Source of the DNA: Gemmata palustris
Lineage (GTDB): Bacteria; Planctomycetota; Planctomycetia; Gemmatales; Gemmataceae
Length of the DNA: 64,000 nt
Assembly (NCBI RefSeq): GCF_017939745.1
Contig: NZ_JAGKQQ010000001.1
Coordinates: 7,641,299-7,705,298 of the forward strand
Reading direction: 5' to 3'
In this document: positions 9,217-17,800 of the stretch, piece by piece
Layout: each line of letters begins with the position of its first letter
How positions within the stretch are numbered: the first letter of the stretch is position 1
The notes under the pieces: model-generated
Databases searched by the model: none
What the model was told of the DNA's origin: nothing
Seen by the model: only the letters and a program-made list of their open reading frames with translations
Position numbers and translations under genes: made by a program

Positions 9217-9900
9217 ATGCCCGCACGACTCGTCATCACCGCCGCCGAATCGGAACTCGCCGCTTTATTCGGCCTGCCACTCAGCGCGGCCAGCGCTCGG
9301 TCGTTGTCGAAGGCGCGGTACAACGTGGCGCCGTTGCACGACGTACCCGTTGTGCGAATGGCGAACGGTACACGCGAACTGGCGGACCTGCGGTGGGGAC
9401 TCGTTCCCCACTGGAACACCGACGCCGCACACGAGGGCTTCGTGAACGCCCGGTCTGAAACGGTTGCACAAAAGCCCTCATTTCGCAGCGCGTTTCGGGC
9501 GCGCCGGTGTTTGGTCCCCGCGAACGGTTTCTACGGCTGGAAGCCGGGCCTCAGACGCAAACAGCCGTACTACTTCCGCCCATCGGGGAACGGAGTGTTC
9601 GTGTGCGCGGGCATTTGGGACCGGTGGGACAGCCCCGGCGGGCCGGTCGAGACGGTCGCGGTGCTGACGATGCCCTCGAACGCACTGGTGAAGCCGATGG
9701 ACGAGCGGATGCCGGTCGTGGTGGGTGAAGAGCACTTCGCCGCGTGGCTCGATCCGAACGAGGCGAACCCCGAAAAACTACTCGCGCTCTTCACGCCCTA
9801 TCCGGCCGACCAAATGACGTGCTGGCCCATCAGTACCCGCGTGAACGATCCGGTCGAAGACGACGCGGACCTGCTCACACCCCTCGCTGGTCCGCTATAA
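9217..9900 (+). CDS. SRAP-domain (YedK/HMCES-like) protein lacking catalytic residues
   Basis: SRAP proteins form a thiazolidine crosslink with abasic sites in single-stranded DNA through the N-terminal Cys2. This 227-residue protein has the overall family pattern: YNVAP near residue 40, LRWGLVPHW, VNARSETV, CLVPANGFYGWK, ERMPVVV and STRVNDP near the end. The active-site positions are changed. The expected N-terminal MCGR reads MPAR, so Cys2 is Pro. The glutamate of the usual GFYEW reads Gly, and the histidine of the usual HDRMP reads Asp. The Asn of NAR is retained. DNA binding without crosslinking is a possible role. The start is fixed by alignment with the family N-terminus. Confidence 0.85.
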   Translation: MPARLVITAAESELAALFGLPLSAASARSLSKARYNVAPLHDVPVVRMANGTRELADLRWGLVPHWNTDAAHEGFVNARSETVAQKPSFRSAFRARRCLVPANGFYGWKPGLRRKQPYYFRPSGNGVFVCAGIWDRWDSPGGPVETVAVLTMPSNALVKPMDERMPVVVGEEHFAAWLDPNEANPEKLLALFTPYPADQMTCWPISTRVNDPVEDDADLLTPLAGPL

Positions 9901-9946
9901 CCAAATTCGGTTGCTTTCACGGTTTGTCGAGACATCAAGGAACCAA

Positions 9947-10258
9947 ATGATTCACGTTATTGCGACGATCACGCTTCAACCCGGTGTGCGGAAATCCTAC
10001 CTGGAAGTGTTCCAGTGGGTCACGCCGCTCGTTCGTGCGGAAACCGGGTGCATCGAGTACCAGGCCACGATCGATGTACCCACGACGCTCGCGGTGCAAG
10101 ACGGCCCGCACGACAACGTGGTGACGGTGGTCGAGAAGTGGGAGAGCGTCGAGGCTCTCTACGCGCACGGCGTTACTCCCCACATGACCGAGTACCGCGA
10201 GAAAGTGAAGAACTTCGTAACCGGCGTCAAACTCGTGGTATCGGAAGCCGCTTTCTGA
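9947..10258 (+). CDS. Antibiotic biosynthesis monooxygenase (ABM) domain protein
   Basis: This 103-residue single-domain protein has the ferredoxin-like ABM fold pattern: MIHVIATITLQPGVRKSYLE, then ETGCIEYQATID and VVTVVEKWESVEALYAH, ending with a Lys-rich helix and a last strand. Members act as small dimeric monooxygenases or quinol/aldehyde-modifying proteins. ATG 9947 is chosen because the family N-terminus begins there and an AAGGA ribosome site lies about 7 bases upstream. Confidence 0.85.
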   Translation: MIHVIATITLQPGVRKSYLEVFQWVTPLVRAETGCIEYQATIDVPTTLAVQDGPHDNVVTVVEKWESVEALYAHGVTPHMTEYREKVKNFVTGVKLVVSEAAF

Positions 10259-10283
10259 CAACGAATTGCAAACGTGGAGCCCA

Positions 10284-10429
10284 CACCCGGGGTTGAAACC
10301 CCGGGCTATTCCCGGTGACCCCTTTGGGGTCCGAAAACAACGAACGGTATTCACGCCCCAACGAGGTCAAATGCCTTTGTGACCCCGAATGGGGTCACCG
10401 GGAATAGCCCGGGGTTTCAACCCCGGGTG
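10284..10429. repeat. 39-bp perfect inverted repeat (REP-like cruciform)
   Basis: Arms 10284-10322 and 10391-10429 are exact reverse complements. Each arm itself contains a hairpin (cccgggg-ttgaa-ccccggg) and ends in a short palindrome around gacccc. The 68-base spacer shows no coding signal. Its position between convergent genes fits a bidirectional terminator or an extragenic palindromic element. It shares no sequence with the 941-1044 repeat. Confidence 0.8.
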
Positions 10430-10468
10430 CTTTGTGATCCCATTTGGGGCCACCCCGGGTTAGGTTCT

Positions 10469-11749
10469 TCACTTCTTCGCCGGAGTCATGTTCACCTCGG
10501 CGGTCTTGCCGGGGATGATTTCCACGGTCCGGCGCTCGTCGCCCAGGCGCACCTCGTACCGGCCCGCGCCGAGGTTCTTCACGATCGCCTTGCCGCCAAT
10601 CACCTCGACTTCGGTACGCACCACCTGAACCGAAATGCCCTCGAAGAGCCTCGCTTCCAGCGGCGGGCGCGCCGGTTCGTCGGCGGGCGCGATGAACACC
10701 TTGCCCGTGGCACCTTGCGGGGCCGTGACTTCGAGCCCGCCCGTCTTCGACACGTCGAGCGTAAAGTTTTCCGCCAGCGTGCCGGTCGCGGGGACATCGA
10801 CCCATTTCCACACCGCCGGCCCGCCCGTGATCGCGGCGGAGAGCAGATAGCGACCGGGCGCCAGCTTCACGTGCTCGTAGCGGAACGGGCGCGCCTTGCC
10901 GTCACCCGGGAGCAGCGTGCTGGACCGCGGCTTCTCGTTGTCGCTGGTCCAGCGGGCCTGCTCGATCGGCAGTGAATCGAACGCGAGCTGTAGTTCCTTG
11001 AACGTCACCGTGCCCGCGGGCAAAAAGGCCGCATACGCGACGCGCACCTCGGCACCCTGCGGCGCCCCGATCACGGCCACTTCGCCGGCGACGTAGGGGG
11101 CATCGTCCGGACCGGGCTTCTCCGTGTGCGGGCGGACGTAGTCCGCCGCAAATGTGCCCGCGAGGACCGTTTGGTCCTTGTCCGGCAAGCTGATGTAGAC
11201 CTTGCCGTTCACCTTTCCGTCTTTGCGCGCGCCGAGTTCGAGCGTCATCGCGTAGCCGGACGGGTGCAGGTGAATCGGCTGACCCTGTACTTCGAGCCAC
11301 ACCTCCGGCACGTTCGGTCCCGGTTCATCGCCGCCCTTCACCTTCCAGTTGCGGCCCAGCGCTTGCTGACCGGCCGGCGGTGCGAACTTGATTGATACCG
11401 AGCGCTCCGGCACCGGCGCACCGGGCTTCGTTAGGCGGAAGACCAACTCGTCGCTCGTGACCGAGACCTCCGGCGTCACATCGACGCCCGCAATGCTCCC
11501 GCGAACGGGCGCTGCGGGGGCGACCTGTTTGTCCGCGTCCAGTTCCCAGGGGATTTTCGGTGCCTGGGCTTTTGCCCCTTCGCCCACTGGGTTCTGTGCC
11601 ACTGGAGCGGTCGGCGGATCGCCCGGTTTCGGGTCGGGTTCCAGCATGCTCGTTGGCGCCGGCGGCGATTCCGGCTTGGAGCCACACCCCATTGTGACCA
11701 CGGGCGCGAAACACAACGCGATACCGAACATCATCCGTGATGTGGTCAT
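10469..11749 (-). CDS. Putative lipoprotein of unknown function
   Basis: The 426-residue product begins MTTSRMMFGIALCFAPVVTMGCG, a type II signal peptide with lipobox VTMGC, so it is expected to be lipid-anchored. ATG 11749 is chosen because an upstream in-frame start (11833) would bury the signal peptide. A Pro-rich linker occupies about residues 25-60. The remainder is beta-rich, with a PEGA/carboxypeptidase-regulatory-like C-terminus (GAGRYEVRLGDERRTVEIIPG). No catalytic motif is visible. The upstream region carries the paired GTTAGC motifs also seen before the ABC permease gene. Confidence 0.7.
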   Translation of the reverse strand: MTTSRMMFGIALCFAPVVTMGCGSKPESPPAPTSMLEPDPKPGDPPTAPVAQNPVGEGAKAQAPKIPWELDADKQVAPAAPVRGSIAGVDVTPEVSVTSDELVFRLTKPGAPVPERSVSIKFAPPAGQQALGRNWKVKGGDEPGPNVPEVWLEVQGQPIHLHPSGYAMTLELGARKDGKVNGKVYISLPDKDQTVLAGTFAADYVRPHTEKPGPDDAPYVAGEVAVIGAPQGAEVRVAYAAFLPAGTVTFKELQLAFDSLPIEQARWTSDNEKPRSSTLLPGDGKARPFRYEHVKLAPGRYLLSAAITGGPAVWKWVDVPATGTLAENFTLDVSKTGGLEVTAPQGATGKVFIAPADEPARPPLEARLFEGISVQVVRTEVEVIGGKAIVKNLGAGRYEVRLGDERRTVEIIPGKTAEVNMTPAKK

Positions 11750-11856
11750 GTTCTCATTTCTCCGCTCAAGTCGGGCTTCCGCACGTGGGCAGAGTAGACC
11801 CAGAATCGCCCCGGCGTGCAACACGAACAGCACCGGCGCTGCGGCGTCCCCGCTCG

Positions 11857-11990
11857 GCTAACAATTGCTAACATTCTGGGCCTTCGGGGTGCCGCTGCAC
11901 TGAACTGGAATGCGTTAGCTATTGTTGTCGCAATACTTATGACGCAGTTGCCTCGTCGCAGATCCGCGCGAATTGCTAACAATCGCTAAC
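11857..11990 (-). promoter_or_regulatory. Paired tandem GTTAGC motifs upstream of the lipoprotein gene
   Basis: On the minus strand the sites read GTTAGC-GATT-GTTAGC (11990-11975) and GTTAGC-AATT-GTTAGC (11872-11857), starting 118 bp apart. The gene-proximal site ends about 108 bp before the ATG at 11749. Half-site sequence, 10-bp periodicity, inter-site distance and distance to the start all match the 1097-1229 pair, which makes chance unlikely and a shared regulator plausible. Confidence 0.5.
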
Positions 11991-12211
11991 ATTTTGCCAT
12001 TTCTGGGCCGGCACAGGGCTCACTTTTCGCTCACTTACTTCAGTGCTCCCCTTGGGCCTCGAAGGAGTAAGCGCACTGTTGGGACACTTCCCACAACAGA
12101 ATTATACGCTAGTGGACAAGTGGATAGGTAGATTTCGAGACGTGACCGCGAAGATGTTACAAAAGCACTATTCCAGAATTGACGTTGCCCTGAATGATGT
12201 TTGAAGTCTGC

Positions 12212-12252
12212 AAAAAACAAGAACGCCCGCGGGGTCCGACCCGCGGGCGTTC
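12212..12252 (-). terminator. Intrinsic terminator downstream of clpX
   Basis: A 13-bp perfect GC-rich stem (12221-12233 with 12240-12252) and a 6-base loop are followed on the minus strand by a T-rich tract (ttgtttttt, 12220-12212). It lies 25 bases past the clpX stop, in the correct orientation. Confidence 0.85.
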
Positions 12253-12276
12253 TCCTGGCTCACCCTCCCCGAATGC

Positions 12277-13575
12277 TTACGCGCTCTTCTTGCCGGGCTT
12301 CTTCTCGCCCAGTTTGCGCTCGCCGCGGACCACTTCGGCCGTAATCACGTGCTTGCCCTTGTGTTCCATTTCGGGCAGGTCGTACATCACGTCGAGCATC
12401 ACGTCTTCCACGATGGCGCGCAGGCCGCGGGCACCGGTGTCGCGGGCCTTTGCCAGCCGCGCGATCTCTTTCAGTGCGTTGATTTCGAACTCGACTTCCG
12501 CGCCCTCCATCTCGAAGAGCTTCTGGTACTGCCGCACCAGCGCGTTCTTCGGTTCGGTGAGGATGCGGAGCATCGCTTCTTCGTCGAGCGGGTCGAGCGG
12601 CGCCAGCACCGGCAACCGGCCCACGAACTCGGGGATCATCCCGAACTCGATCAGGTCGTCGGCGGTGACCTGGCTCAGGAGCTCGCCCAGCGACTTCTCC
12701 TTTTGCTCCTTCTCGACCGCCCCGAAGCCGATCGACTTGCGGCCCAGGCGCCGCGAAATGATGTCCTCTAGGCCGACGAACGTGCCGCCGCAGATGAACA
12801 GGATGTTCGACGTATCGACCTGAATGTACTGCTGCTCCGGGTGCTTGCGCCCGCCCTGCGGCGGAACGTTCGACACGGTGCCCTCGAGCATCTTCAGGAG
12901 GGCCTGTTGCACGCCCTCGCCGGACACGTCGCGGGTGATCGAGACGTTCTGGCTCGTCTTCGCGATCTTGTCGATTTCGTCGATGTAGATGATGCCGCGC
13001 TGCGCCGCTTCGATGTCGAAGTCTGCGGCGTGGAGCAGCTTGAGGAGCAGGTTCTCGACGTCCTCGCCGACGTACCCGGCCTCGGTGAGCGTGGTCGCGT
13101 CGCCGATCGCGAACGGCACGTCGAGGATCTTCGCGAGGGTCCGGGCCAGGAGCGTTTTGCCGCTCCCGGTCGGGCCGACGAAGAGGATGTTGCTCTTCTC
13201 GATCTCGACCTCGTGCCGGCTGCCGGCGTCGAGGCTGAGGCGCTTGTAGTGGTTGTGGACCGCGACGGAGAGCACCTTCTTCGCGCGCTGCTGGCCGATC
13301 ACGTAGCCGTCGAGCTTCTCTTTAATGCTGCGCGGGGCCGGCGTGTTCGAGGTCGCGGTCTTCGGCCCGCCGCGGCGCTTCTTCTCCTGGTCGATGATCG
13401 ACTGGCACAGTTCGATGCACTCGCCGCAGATGTACACGTCGCCCGGCCCCTCGACGAGGGGGCCGACGTCGCGATGACTGCGGCGGCAAAACGAACAGTA
13501 CGCGTTGCGATTGCGGCCGGCGGTTCCGGGTGGGCGGCGTCCGCCAGAGTCACCGGTGGTGCGGTCCGAAGGCAT
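12277..13575 (-). CDS. clpX: ATP-dependent Clp protease ATP-binding subunit ClpX
   Basis: ClpX unfolds tagged proteins and feeds them to ClpP. The 432-residue protein has an N-terminal C4 zinc domain (CSFCRRSH...CGECIELC, about residues 28-56), Walker [16 protein letters not shown] near residue 133, Walker [11 protein letters not shown] near residue 195, the pore-type and sensor regions, and the arginine finger segment in the C-terminal small domain with [12 protein letters not shown]. Length and order of domains are normal. No clpP or tig is adjacent in the window, unlike in many bacteria. An intrinsic terminator follows directly. Confidence 0.97.
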   Translation of the reverse strand: MPSDRTTGDSGGRRPPGTAGRNRNAYCSFCRRSHRDVGPLVEGPGDVYICGECIELCQSIIDQEKKRRGGPKTATSNTPAPRSIKEKLDGYVIGQQRAKKVLSVAVHNHYKRLSLDAGSRHEVEIEKSNILFVGPTGSGKTLLARTLAKILDVPFAIGDATTLTEAGYVGEDVENLLLKLLHAADFDIEAAQRGIIYIDEIDKIAKTSQNVSITRDVSGEGVQQALLKMLEGTVSNVPPQGGRKHPEQQYIQVDTSNILFICGGTFVGLEDIISRRLGRKSIGFGAVEKEQKEKSLGELLSQVTADDLIEFGMIPEFVGRLPVLAPLDPLDEEAMLRILTEPKNALVRQYQKLFEMEGAEVEFEINALKEIARLAKARDTGARGLRAIVEDVMLDVMYDLPEMEHKGKHVITAEVVRGERKLGEKKPGKKSA

Positions 13576-13795
13576 TGGGCTCCCCGATCTGGTGGTGCCG
13601 GATGGATTGTTGTTTCATGGCGTGCGGAAGAGGTTCGGCCCCCGCACTGGTTCGGTCGTTCGCGAGAAGCCGTCCGCTCCTCGACTTCAGCCTAATCATA
13701 CCGCCGGGTAGGAGTCGAGTCGCGCGAGAACAGGAGAACAGGCGCAATCGCGCCGACTGGCCGGCTAGTGGTACGGGTTCTGCCCGTGGCGCCGG

Positions 13796-14215
13796 CTAGG
13801 GGCTTCCTGGGGCCGGGGGCGACTCGGGCGGTGCATCGGGCGGCGCTGGTGGGTCGGGTTTGACCTCGGGGGCGAACAGCGGGGGCACCACCAGTTTCGC
13901 CGGATCGGGGCGCCCGGTCGGATCGGGCGGCGGGGGGACCACCGGCGCGGGCGCGTTCTTCACCTTTTCGGCCACCTTACGCCGTAATTCCGTGTACTCC
14001 GCTTCCGTGATTTCGCCGTGCTCGTACATATCACGGTACGTGGTGAGCACGTCGGTGACGTCGTGCGCCGGGGCCGTGGCCCGCTTGCGCCACCGGTCCG
14101 TGAGCGAAATGGCAATCGCCCCGACGAGCATCGCGCCCACCAGGGCGGCAACGCCGTAAATGATTTCCGGTCGGCTCAGCGGATCATCTGCCGCGAGAAG
14201 GGAAAACGCCCACAT
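13796..14215 (-). CDS. Small membrane protein with SHOCT-like segment and Pro-rich tail
   Basis: The chosen start gives 139 residues, MWAFSLLAADDP..., with one membrane helix (about residues 18-38, IIYGVAALVGAMLVGAIAIS). A cytoplasmic segment contains TYRDMYEHGEITEAEYTELRRKV, which matches the short SHOCT-type helical motif. A Pro-rich C-terminal tail of about 55 residues follows. Function is unknown. An upstream in-frame start at 14290 would precede the helix with a Cys-rich stretch that does not look like protein. Confidence 0.6.
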   Translation of the reverse strand: MWAFSLLAADDPLSRPEIIYGVAALVGAMLVGAIAISLTDRWRKRATAPAHDVTDVLTTYRDMYEHGEITEAEYTELRRKVAEKVKNAPAPVVPPPPDPTGRPDPAKLVVPPLFAPEVKPDPPAPPDAPPESPPAPGSP

Positions 14216-14857
14216 GCAAATCGCCTCGCACCGACGACAACGGGCAATCTTTGCACAGTTTACCCCGCCAACCAAACCGCGACAATCCAAAGACTTGGGA
14301 ACATGGAGAAACGGGGCGCGGCAATGCGAACAGGTAGAAGAATCGGAAGGGGTAAGGAGTTAGGGCAGAGGGCAGAGGGCAGAGGGCAGAGAGCAGAGAG
14401 CAGAGAGCAGAGAGCAGAGAGCAGAGAGCAGAGAGCAGAGAGCAGAGGGCAGAGGGCAGAGGGCAGAGGGCAGAGGGCAGAGGGCAGAGGACAGAGGACA
14501 GAGGACAGAGGGGGTGTGTTGGTTTTGTAGCCCCGTGAGGGGCGGAGGCGAGTAGCCAGGGGTGAAGCGCTAGCGCAACCCCTGGTAGACAATACGCAAT
14601 CCCCGACGGCCCGTGCGCAAATGACCGAGCCCCGTAGGGGCGACAGACCCAAACGGAGGCTGTCGCCCCTACGGGGCTCGGTCCTATGTTGTTTACGATT
14701 CCAAGGGTTCGCGGAAGTTCGCCAGGGGTTGCGCTGCGCTCCACCCCTGGCTACGATCGGTCGCCCCATCCGGGGCTACAAAAACCAACACCACCGTTCT
14801 CTGCCCTCTGCTCTCTGTTTTCTGTCCTCTGCTCTCTGCTCTCTGCTCTTCTGGTTC
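14216..14857. other. Repeat-filled intergenic region
   Basis: This gap holds a heptanucleotide array, a large imperfect inverted repeat with a perfect central palindrome, and a reverse-oriented heptanucleotide array. No gene is supported here; long open frames through it are translations of the repeats. Confidence 0.7.
14363..14852. repeat. Composite inverted element with heptanucleotide-array tails
   Basis: From about 14363 to 14511 the unit agagggc/agagagc/aggacag repeats every 7 bases (about 21 copies). From about 14797 to 14852 the reverse-complement unit (ctctgcc, ctctgct, ctgtcct) recurs in about 8 copies. Between them, 14511-14580 and 14722-14796 form an imperfect inverted repeat sharing the segments gtagcccc and agccaggggt. 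The centre is a perfect 22-bp palindromic pair (14624-14645 with 14661-14682). The whole could fold as one very long hairpin. Confidence 0.75.
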
Positions 14858-15937
14858 CTACAGCGTTCCGCGGAAGCGCTTGATCTTCTCGCGGTACTTC
14901 TTCGTTTGGTCCTCGTCCATTTGGGCCTCGAAGATCTCGGCGAGGCGCGAGATCGCTTTGAACACCTCGTCCTTGTCCTGGTTCACCACCGTTTCCACGA
15001 AGAGGAACATCCACATCGCGTCGCGGGGTTTGCCGGCGGCGAGGTACAGTTCGCCCATCATCGAGAAACCGGTGGCGTGAACGGCCGGGTCTTTCGACTT
15101 GTCCATCTCGGCCTTGATCTTGTCGATGCCCTCTTGGTGCTTGCCGTTGCCGCCCTCTTTCGCGGCCAGTTGGTAAAGGACGAGCCGGTCCTTCTTGGCG
15201 CCGGCCGCGGTCTTGAGCAGTTCGTCCGCCGCGGTCACGGCCGCGGAGTACCCCTTACTGCGAATCCGAAAGTCGAGCCCCTGGAGGGCGGCTTCGAGTT
15301 TCGCATCGGGCGGAAGGTCCGCCACGCCCCGCAACTTCTCCCACGCGGCGGCCGCGTCGTCGTACTTTCGGCGCTCGATCTGGAGGCGCGTCATGGACCG
15401 GACCGCGGGCCACAGTTCCCACCCGAACGCGGTTTTGTAGGTGTCGTAGAACTCTTTCCAGTTGGAAATCGCGGTGTCGGAGGCTTTGTTCCAGGGTTCC
15501 CCCGGTTCGAGTTCGTCCGCGAGCTTTTGGCTAATGTTCGCCATTCGGAACTCCAGGTACCGCTTGCTCCGGTCCGCGATTCCCGGCTTGATGAGCGCCT
15601 TGTACCCCTCGTTGGCCTCCGCGTAGTCCTTCGCGGTCCTCTTGTCTTCCTTCGCTTTGGCCGCGTTGAAGGCGTTCCGCTCCACGCCCGGCAAATCGCC
15701 GATGGCGACTTTAACGATGTCGTCCGGCGCGAACGCATCGGTGGCCTTGTCGAGTTTCTCGCCGCTGAACACCTGGAACCCCGCGGGACCGGCCTTCAAC
15801 TGCCCCGAGTAGGACTTCGTGGTGCCGTCCTTGCGGTTGCGCACCTCGATCGTGTCCGGGACGGTCTGCGCGCTCACCGTGGCCACCAGCGTTACTAGCC
15901 CGAGCGCCGCCAGGCCGCGAGTTACATGCCGTTTCAT
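14858..15937 (-). CDS. Secreted TPR-like protein of unknown function
   Basis: This 359-residue protein starts with a Sec signal peptide (MKRHVTRGLAALGLVTLVATVSAQ, cleavage likely after VSA). A small beta-rich segment at residues 25-80 precedes a long alpha-helical body with TPR-like helix pairs, for example YDDAAAAWEKLRGVA, YSAAVTAADELLKTA and PAVHATGFSMMGELYLAAGK. No catalytic residues are apparent. A role as an outer-compartment scaffold is an inference from the fold type only. The 3' end abuts the inverted heptanucleotide element. Confidence 0.7.
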   Translation of the reverse strand: MKRHVTRGLAALGLVTLVATVSAQTVPDTIEVRNRKDGTTKSYSGQLKAGPAGFQVFSGEKLDKATDAFAPDDIVKVAIGDLPGVERNAFNAAKAKEDKRTAKDYAEANEGYKALIKPGIADRSKRYLEFRMANISQKLADELEPGEPWNKASDTAISNWKEFYDTYKTAFGWELWPAVRSMTRLQIERRKYDDAAAAWEKLRGVADLPPDAKLEAALQGLDFRIRSKGYSAAVTAADELLKTAAGAKKDRLVLYQLAAKEGGNGKHQEGIDKIKAEMDKSKDPAVHATGFSMMGELYLAAGKPRDAMWMFLFVETVVNQDKDEVFKAISRLAEIFEAQMDEDQTKKYREKIKRFRGTL

Positions 15938-16008
15938 GGAGATTGGTTCCAGAGTGTCGAGTCGGTTCAGCTTACTTCACCACGGTGCGCCCGGCTAGAA
16001 ATCGGCGC

Positions 16009-16773
16009 TCACACCCACCCGCCGGTGACGGGGAGCACCTGCCCGGTGATGTACCCGCTCTCCTCGGTCGCGAGGAACAGCACCGCGTTGGCGATGTCTT
16101 CCGGTTTACCCAGCCGCCCCGCGGGGATCTGCTTCAGGTACTCGGTCATCACCTCGGGCTTGATCTCGCCGAGCATCGGCGTCTGGATCACGCCGGGCGC
16201 GACCGCGTTCGCGGTGATTTGCCGGCGCGCGAGTTCCTTCGACAGCACGCGCGTGAGGCCGATCACCCCGGCTTTCGCGGCGGCGTAGTTGGTCTGCCCG
16301 TGGAACCCGACCAGCCCGGCCACCGATGCGACGTTCACGATGCGCCCGCCGTCGCGCATGACCTCCGCGCCGTACTTGCAGCAGTGGAACACGCCGTCGA
16401 GGTTCGTTTGAATGACCGCGTGCCACTCGTCGAGTGTCATCTTTTTCAGCGTGCGGTCCTTGATGATGCCCGCGTTGTTCACGAGCACGTCCAGTCCGCC
16501 GCACTGGTCCTTCACCTGCTTCATGAGTGCTTCGACTTGGGCCGCGTCGCGCACGTCGCCCGCGAAAACGTACACCGGCGGCTTGCTCGCCAGCGCGCGA
16601 AGTTCGGCCGCGAGCGCTTCGGCGTCCTCGCGGTTCGCGCCCGCGGGATCGTCCCAGAAGTGCAGCACGCACGTTGCGCCGGCCCGCGCGAACGCGGTCA
16701 GCACGCCCGCGCCGATCCCGCGCGAACTCCCGGTGACGAGAACCACTTTGCCGGAGAAGTTGTAAGTAATCAT
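16009..16773 (-). CDS. fabG: 3-oxoacyl-ACP reductase-type SDR (FabG)
   Basis: This NAD(P)H-dependent short-chain dehydrogenase of about 254 residues would reduce 3-oxoacyl-ACP in fatty acid synthesis or act on a similar substrate. It has the cofactor loop TGSSRGIG near residue 12, NNAG near residue 95, the catalytic Ser in NVASVAG, and YAAAK giving the catalytic Tyr and Lys, with a classical C-terminal VLPVTGGWV. The start at 16773 (MITYNFSGKVVLVTGS) fits the family N-terminus. No other fab genes adjoin it, so a paralogue with another substrate cannot be excluded. Confidence 0.85.
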   Translation of the reverse strand: MITYNFSGKVVLVTGSSRGIGAGVLTAFARAGATCVLHFWDDPAGANREDAEALAAELRALASKPPVYVFAGDVRDAAQVEALMKQVKDQCGGLDVLVNNAGIIKDRTLKKMTLDEWHAVIQTNLDGVFHCCKYGAEVMRDGGRIVNVASVAGLVGFHGQTNYAAAKAGVIGLTRVLSKELARRQITANAVAPGVIQTPMLGEIKPEVMTEYLKQIPAGRLGKPEDIANAVLFLATEESGYITGQVLPVTGGWV

Positions 16774-16900
16774 GCTCTCAACGCGGAACACGGAGTGCGG
16801 GCACGAAACGGAAGACACCTGTCGCCGGTCGCGCGCCGCGATACCCTACAGTGGTCGGTTGTATTCCGTGCTCCCCGGGACCGCACCCAAGTTCCGCATT

Positions 16901-17800
16901 ATGGCTACACGGCTCGCGCACTTCAGCGACATCCACCTGACCGCCCGCCCGCTCGGGTGGCGGCCCCGCGACGCGCTCAACAAGCGCACGACGGGTTGGG
17001 TGAACGTGAAACTGCTCGGGCGCGGTGCCCGGTTCGCGCACGCGAACGACGTAACGGCCGCGCTGCGCGCCGAGTTCGCCTCACGAGGCTTCGACCAGTT
17101 GGTCTTCTCCGGCGACGCGACCGCACTCGGCTTCCCCTCGGAAATGACCGAAGCCGCGACCCGGCTCGGCGTGGGCGACGCAACTTTACCGTCGGGAATC
17201 GCCGTTCCGGGGAACCACGACCTCTACATCCGCCGATCGGTCCGCGACCGGTTCTTTGAAACGCCCTTTGCGCCGTGGCAGCACGGCCAGCGGGTGAGTG
17301 CGGACCCGTACCCGTTCGCACAGAAGGTCGGGCACGTGTGGCTGATCGCGCTCAACTCCGCGAAGCCGAACGTGCTCTTCTGGGACGCGACCGGGCGCGT
17401 CGGAGTTCCGCAGCTCGACCGCTTTCGCGCGCTGTGTGCCACACTCTCCCCCGGCCCGCGCATCGTGGTGAGTCATTACCCCCTCTTAAAAGAGGGGCAC
17501 CAGGTCGAACCGCGCTGGCACCGGCTCCACGACTGGCGTGCGGCCCGCGACGCTGCGGCCGAGTGCGGCATCAGCCTCTGGTTGCACGGGCACCGGCACC
17601 ACTGGTACACACTGCCGACTGCGCCAAACCTGCCGTTCCCGACCATCTGCACGGGTAGTTCCACCCAAACGCGCCGCTGGGGGTACCACGACTACACCAT
17701 TGATGGCTGGCACCTGAAGGGGCAGCGTCGGGTGTACGATCCGGCGACGCGAGCGTTCGTGGATACGGACACGTTCGAGTTCGAGTTGCCGCGGGGCTGA
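16901..17800 (+). CDS. Calcineurin-type metallophosphoesterase
   Basis: The 299-residue protein has the dinuclear metal motifs of the calcineurin-like family in order: HFSDIHL (residues 7-13), a GDAT segment in place of GDxxD, GNHD near residue 105, a His in VVSHYPLL, and HGHRHHW near residue 230. These would bind two divalent metals for phosphoester cleavage. The substrate is not evident; single-domain relatives act on cyclic nucleotides or nucleotide-type phosphodiesters. MATRLAHFSDIHL is taken as the start because the motif lies right after it. Confidence 0.85.
   Translation: MATRLAHFSDIHLTARPLGWRPRDALNKRTTGWVNVKLLGRGARFAHANDVTAALRAEFASRGFDQLVFSGDATALGFPSEMTEAATRLGVGDATLPSGIAVPGNHDLYIRRSVRDRFFETPFAPWQHGQRVSADPYPFAQKVGHVWLIALNSAKPNVLFWDATGRVGVPQLDRFRALCATLSPGPRIVVSHYPLLKEGHQVEPRWHRLHDWRAARDAAAECGISLWLHGHRHHWYTLPTAPNLPFPTICTGSSTQTRRWGYHDYTIDGWHLKGQRRVYDPATRAFVDTDTFEFELPRG

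Noticed and set aside
14363-14511. Possible CRISPR array
   Set aside because: The unit is 7 bases with no spacers; it is a simple tandem repeat, and no cas gene is present.
14621-15898. 425-residue frame starting in the repeat element
   Set aside because: It runs antisense through the TPR-like gene; its first part is translated repeat.
15943-17259. 438-residue plus-strand frame across fabG and the phosphoesterase
   Set aside because: Crosses two real genes in another frame; the composition is that of a high-GC shadow.
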